Shown here in pieces: positions 60,922 to 64,000 of a stretch of 64,000 bases of DNA; within the stretch, counting starts at the first letter, position 1, and each line of letters begins with the position of its first letter. Below the pieces are notes generated by a model, which made no database searches, had not been told where the DNA came from, and was given only the letters and a program-made list of their open reading frames with translations. Origin of the DNA: Bradyrhizobium diversitatis (GTDB taxonomy: Bacteria > Pseudomonadota > Alphaproteobacteria > Rhizobiales > Xanthobacteraceae); contig NZ_JACEGD010000002.1 of the NCBI RefSeq assembly GCF_016031635.1, positions 248,001 to 312,000 on the forward strand, read 5' to 3'. The position numbers and the translations under genes were made by a program.

Positions 60922-61947
60922 CTAGGCTGCCTTCTGTTCCAGGCTGCTTTGCCATTCGCCCTTGGAGGCAAGGCCGTTCATCCGCGCGCGATGGCTGAAG
61001 GCGCGCTGTCCGGCCGCGACGTTCTCAGGCCTCCCGGACCAGGCCTTCTGCGGCGCGGCCTGGAGCGCGCGGCCGTAGGAGAAGGTCAGGCCCCAGGGCA
61101 GCGGGCCGAGCTTGTGCATGGCATTGAGATGCGCGGTCGCCTCCTCGTCGGACTGGCCGCCGGAGAGGAAAGCGATGCCGGGCACCGCTGCGGGCACGCA
61201 GGCCTTGAGCAGCCGGATCGTCTTCTCCGCGACCTCCTCGACGGAGGCCTGCTTCGGACACTTCTTGCCTGAGATTGCCATGTTCGGCTTCAGCACCATG
61301 CCTTCGAGCGCAACGCGCTGCACGCGCAATTCCTGGAAGGTCTTGTTGAGCACGCGGCTCGTCACCTCATAGCAGCGGTCGATGTCGTGGTCGCCGTCCA
61401 TCAGCACTTCCGGCTCGACGATCGGCACGATCTGCGCGGCCTGGCACAGCGCGGCGTAGCGCGCCAGCGTGTGGGCGTTGACGCTGATCGCGGTCATCGA
61501 GGGAATGCCGCTGCCGATGTCGATCACCGCACGCCATTTGGCGAAACGCGCGCCGCGCTCGTAATATTTCTTCAGCCGCTCGGCGAGCCTGTCGAGCCCG
61601 ACGGTCACCAGCTCGCCCGGGCACATCGGCAGGGCCTGCGTGCCCTCGTCGACCTTGATCCCAGGGATGGCGCCGCTCTGCTCGATCAGCCTGACCAGCG
61701 GCGTGCCGTCCTTGGCATCCTGCCAGATCGTCTCGTCATAGAGGATCACACCGGAGATGTACTGGCTCATGGCGTCCTTGGCGCGAAACAGCATCTCGCG
61801 ATAGTCGCGGCGGTTCTGTTCCGTCGATTCCACGCCGATGGCGTCGAAGCGCTTCTTGATGGTGCCGGAGGATTCGTCGGCGGCAAGGATGCCCTTGCCT
61901 GATACGACCATGGCGGTGGCGATCCTGTTGAGCTCAGTCAGATTCAT
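60922..61947 (-). CDS. Fructose-bisphosphate aldolase, class I
   Basis: 341 residues from ATG 61947, which has GGGAGGA upstream. GKGILAADESSGTIKKRFDAIG is the class I start, VEPEVLMDGDHDIDRCYEV and VALEGMVLKPNM hold the Schiff-base Lys (of LKPNM), and FLSGGQSDEEA is typical. It cleaves fructose-1,6-bisphosphate via a Schiff base without metal. A class II enzyme is encoded just upstream on the same strand. First gene of an operon with the ThiE-like and Sel1 genes. Confidence 0.93.
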   Translation of the reverse strand: MNLTELNRIATAMVVSGKGILAADESSGTIKKRFDAIGVESTEQNRRDYREMLFRAKDAMSQYISGVILYDETIWQDAKDGTPLVRLIEQSGAIPGIKVDEGTQALPMCPGELVTVGLDRLAERLKKYYERGARFAKWRAVIDIGSGIPSMTAISVNAHTLARYAALCQAAQIVPIVEPEVLMDGDHDIDRCYEVTSRVLNKTFQELRVQRVALEGMVLKPNMAISGKKCPKQASVEEVAEKTIRLLKACVPAAVPGIAFLSGGQSDEEATAHLNAMHKLGPLPWGLTFSYGRALQAAPQKAWSGRPENVAAGQRAFSHRARMNGLASKGEWQSSLEQKAA

Positions 61948-62068
61948 CGAGAGGTCCTCCCAAATCGATTCTGCCCTTGCCCGCAAAAATAGACCGTTCT
62001 CGGGCAATTGCCGAGTTAACGTTCGTCGCAGGGTAAAAGGGGAGGGAGATCGTGCGACAAGAGAGCCC

Positions 62069-62170
62069 GTCATTCCGGGATGCGCCGGAAGGCGCAGGCC
62101 CGGAATCCATAACCCCAGGCTGTGGTTATGGATTCCGGGCTCGCCGCTTTGCGGCGCCCCGGAATGACGG
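62069..62170. repeat. CATTCCGGGG-family palindrome, copy 6
   Basis: Arms CGTCATTCCGGGATGCGCC and GGCGCCCCGGAATGACGG; inside, GGAATCCATAACC pairs with GGTTATGGATTCC. It lies in the 259-base gap between the two aldolase genes and probably marks the end of the upstream operon. Confidence 0.75.
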
Positions 62171-62206
62171 AGAGAGTGTGCGGGCCCTCGCGACTTTCGC
62201 GATCGC

Positions 62207-63274
62207 TTACGCCACCTTGGGGTCGAGCTCGCCCTTGGCGTAGCGCTTGGCCATCTCGGCGGTGGTCAGCACCCTCTTGATCTTGGAGGCCTGGCCGGCG
62301 GTATTGAACTCCTGGAGCCGCTGCTTGCACAGCTTGGTCATCGCTTCCATCGCCGGCTTCAAATATTTGCGCGGATCGAACTCTTCCGGATTGTCCTTGA
62401 GAACCTTGCGGATCTGGCCGGTCATCGCCATGCGGTTGTCGGTGTCGATGTTGATCTTGCGCACGCCGTTCTTGATGCCGCGCTGGATCTCGGCGACAGG
62501 CACGCCCCAGGTCGGCTTCATCTTGCCGCCATAGGCGTTGATGATGTCCTGGAGGTCCTGCGGCACCGACGAGGAGCCGTGCATGACGAGATGGGTGTTC
62601 GGCAGCTTGCGGTGGATCTCCTCGATCACGTTCATGGCGAGGATGTCGCCGTCGGGCTTGCGGGTAAATTTGTAAGCGCCGTGAGAAGTCCCCATCGCGA
62701 TCGCGAGCGCGTCGACCTTGGTCTCCTGCACGAACTTCACGGCCTCGTCCGGATTGGTCAGGAGCTGGTCGTGGCTGAGCTTGCCCTCGGCGCCGTGGCC
62801 GTCTTCCTTGTCGCCCATGCCGGTTTCGAGCGAGCCGAGCACGCCGAGCTCGCCTTCCACCGAGATGCCGCCGAGATGGGCCATGTCGGTCACGGTCTTG
62901 GTGACGCCGACATTGTAGCCCCAGTCGCCGGGGGTCTTGCCGTCGGCCTTGAGCGAGCCGTCCATCATGACCGAGGTGAAGCCGGCCTGGATCGCGGTCA
63001 TGCAGGTCGCCGGCTCGTTGCCGTGGTCGAGATGCACGCAGACCGGAATGTGCGGATAGATCTCGGTCACCGCGTCCATCATGTGCTTGAGCATGACGTC
63101 GTTGGCGTAGGAACGCGCGCCGCGCGAGGCCTGGATGATCACGGGCGCGTCGACCTGGTTGGCGGCGTCCATAATGGCCAGCGCCTGCTCCATGTTGTTG
63201 ATGTTGAAGGCCGGTACGCCGTAATCGTTCTCCGCCGCGTGGTCGAGCAGTTGACGTAACGTGATCCGAGCCAT
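62207..63274 (-). CDS. fba: Fructose-bisphosphate aldolase, class II (zinc-dependent)
   Basis: 355 residues, ATG with GGGAGAA upstream. [15 protein letters not shown] holds a zinc His and the catalytic Asp, and the zinc ligands later (H-G in LVMHGSSS) are present, as are [26 protein letters not shown] and [17 protein letters not shown]. The C-terminal length fits the class II A/B type used in gluconeogenesis and the Calvin cycle (CbbA-like). It follows pgk after 51 bases. Confidence 0.95.
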   Translation of the reverse strand: MARITLRQLLDHAAENDYGVPAFNINNMEQALAIMDAANQVDAPVIIQASRGARSYANDVMLKHMMDAVTEIYPHIPVCVHLDHGNEPATCMTAIQAGFTSVMMDGSLKADGKTPGDWGYNVGVTKTVTDMAHLGGISVEGELGVLGSLETGMGDKEDGHGAEGKLSHDQLLTNPDEAVKFVQETKVDALAIAMGTSHGAYKFTRKPDGDILAMNVIEEIHRKLPNTHLVMHGSSSVPQDLQDIINAYGGKMKPTWGVPVAEIQRGIKNGVRKINIDTDNRMAMTGQIRKVLKDNPEEFDPRKYLKPAMEAMTKLCKQRLQEFNTAGQASKIKRVLTTAEMAKRYAKGELDPKVA

Positions 63275-63325
63275 CTGTCTTTTCTCCCGTTGGGGCCTGC
63301 AAGGCTGACTTGAAAGGCCGCTTGC

Positions 63326-64000
63326 TTACTTGATGCGCAGAACTTCGACGCCGGGCAGCGGCTTGCCTTCCATCCATTCGAGGAACGCGCCACCGGCGGT
63401 CGAGACATAGGTGAAGTCACCGGCCACATGGGCCTGGTTTAGTGCAGCGACAGTGTCGCCGCCGCCCGCGATCGAGACCAGCTTCTTCGCCTTGGTGCGC
63501 TCGGCGGCGTGCTTGGCGGCCGCGACCGTGCCGCGGTCGAACGGCTGCATCTCGAAGGCGCCCAGCGGTCCGTTCCAGACCAGGGTTGCCGCATCGTCGA
63601 TCGCCGCGTGGACGCGGGCGACCGATTGCGGGCCGACATCGAGAATCATGCCGTCGGCCGGGATCGCATCGAGCCCATAGGCATGCGACGGCGCGTTGGC
63701 CGCGAAATGATAGGCGACGGTCGCATCCACGGGGAGGATGATGGCGCAGTTGGCCGCGTCCGCCTTCTCCATGATGCGCAACGCGGTCGGGGCGAGATCC
63801 TTCTCGGCCAGCGACTTGCCGATCGCGACGCCCTGGGCGTGCAGGAAGGTGTTAGCCATGCCGCCGCCGATCACGAGCGCGTCGACCTTGGTCACGAGAT
63901 TTTCCAGGAGGTCGATCTTGGTCGAGACCTTGGCGCCGCCGATGATGGCGATCACCGGCTTGGTCGGGGACCCCAGCGCCTTCTCCAGCGCATCGAGCTC
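63326..64000 (-). CDS. pgk: Phosphoglycerate kinase, C-terminal part (cut by window end)
   Basis: The visible 224 codons run from the window end to a TGA at 63326. [22 protein letters not shown] is the central PGK motif with the hinge, [17 protein letters not shown] and [18 protein letters not shown] follow, and the C-terminal GGGDTVAAL is the nucleotide-binding turn. It transfers phosphate from 1,3-bisphosphoglycerate to ADP. In the operon it precedes the class II aldolase. The N-terminal substrate domain is outside the window. The start is not visible. Confidence 0.96.
   Translation of the reverse strand, partial: ELDALEKALGSPTKPVIAIIGGAKVSTKIDLLENLVTKVDALVIGGGMANTFLHAQGVAIGKSLAEKDLAPTALRIMEKADAANCAIILPVDATVAYHFAANAPSHAYGLDAIPADGMILDVGPQSVARVHAAIDDAATLVWNGPLGAFEMQPFDRGTVAAAKHAAERTKAKKLVSIAGGGDTVAALNQAHVAGDFTYVSTAGGAFLEWMEGKPLPGVEVLRIK

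Noticed and set aside
22693..62170. CRISPR array
   Set aside because: The repeats are palindromic, scattered singly and of 40-220 bases, with no regular spacers and no cas genes.

Overview
The window is a chromosomal stretch of a Bradyrhizobium or very close relative (Nitrobacteraceae, Alphaproteobacteria). This rests on the high GC, the gene content (OpgC, fused CysN/APS kinase, RcdA, DUF1192/DUF1465 pair, HWE-type kinase, Cys-free L31) and the many palindromic intergenic repeats seen in Bradyrhizobium. The species call is recognition, not a database result. Apart from one lone ATPase gene near 57 kb the region looks like core chromosome. I see no tRNA, rRNA, CRISPR, prophage or insertion sequence.

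Layout. 0-4 kb: the end of ureG, a CHASE/HWE sensor kinase, and an opgC-tetR pair. 4.1-8.7 kb: a general-stress block. A YqjE-like holin-fold protein, a YqjD-like DUF883 protein, an AI-2E-family permease, an L,D-transpeptidase with a DUF2865 partner, a 51-residue membrane protein and CsbD are served by five promoter sites that match the EcfG consensus (GGAAC-N16/17-CGTT) exactly. A sixth, imperfect site precedes a CsbD/YqjD hybrid at 32.8 kb. 8.7-10.9 kb: malate synthase G (glcB). 11.1-22.7 kb: a nearly complete sulfate assimilation locus, with cysD-cysNC on the minus strand and, divergently, cysG-DUF2849-cysI-DUF934-cysH followed by the sulfate ABC importer sbp-cysTWA. 22.9-34.9 kb: a CAP-domain lipoprotein, a patatin phospholipase with 3-hydroxybutyrate dehydrogenase, a TauE/SafE permease, a polysaccharide flippase, a stand-alone DsbD N-domain protein, YqgE, a TauD-type dioxygenase, two SDRs and a DUF459 protein that lacks its catalytic residues.

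35-43 kb: lytic transglycosylase, galU, and two c-di-GMP proteins (a likely active diguanylate cyclase and a likely phosphodiesterase with a degenerate GGDEF). 43-48 kb: quinone oxidoreductase, DUF1192, a strong unannotated small-RNA candidate, rcdA (CtrA proteolysis adaptor), rpmE and an ABC exporter. 48-56 kb: an OmpA/MotB-like plus MotA/TolQ-like pair, a CFA-synthase-like methyltransferase and an RND efflux pump. 56-58 kb: a lone ATPase and a small membrane protein. 58-64 kb (minus strand): pgk (cut by the window end), class II aldolase, class I aldolase, a ThiE-like protein, a Sel1-repeat protein and an inositol monophosphatase.

The most notable points are the cluster of exact EcfG promoters, the candidate sRNA upstream of rcdA with exposed CUCC loops, the loss of both Ser and His in the DUF459 protein, an HWE kinase without its N-box Asn, and a two-copy promoter motif that contains a CcrM (GANTC) site.
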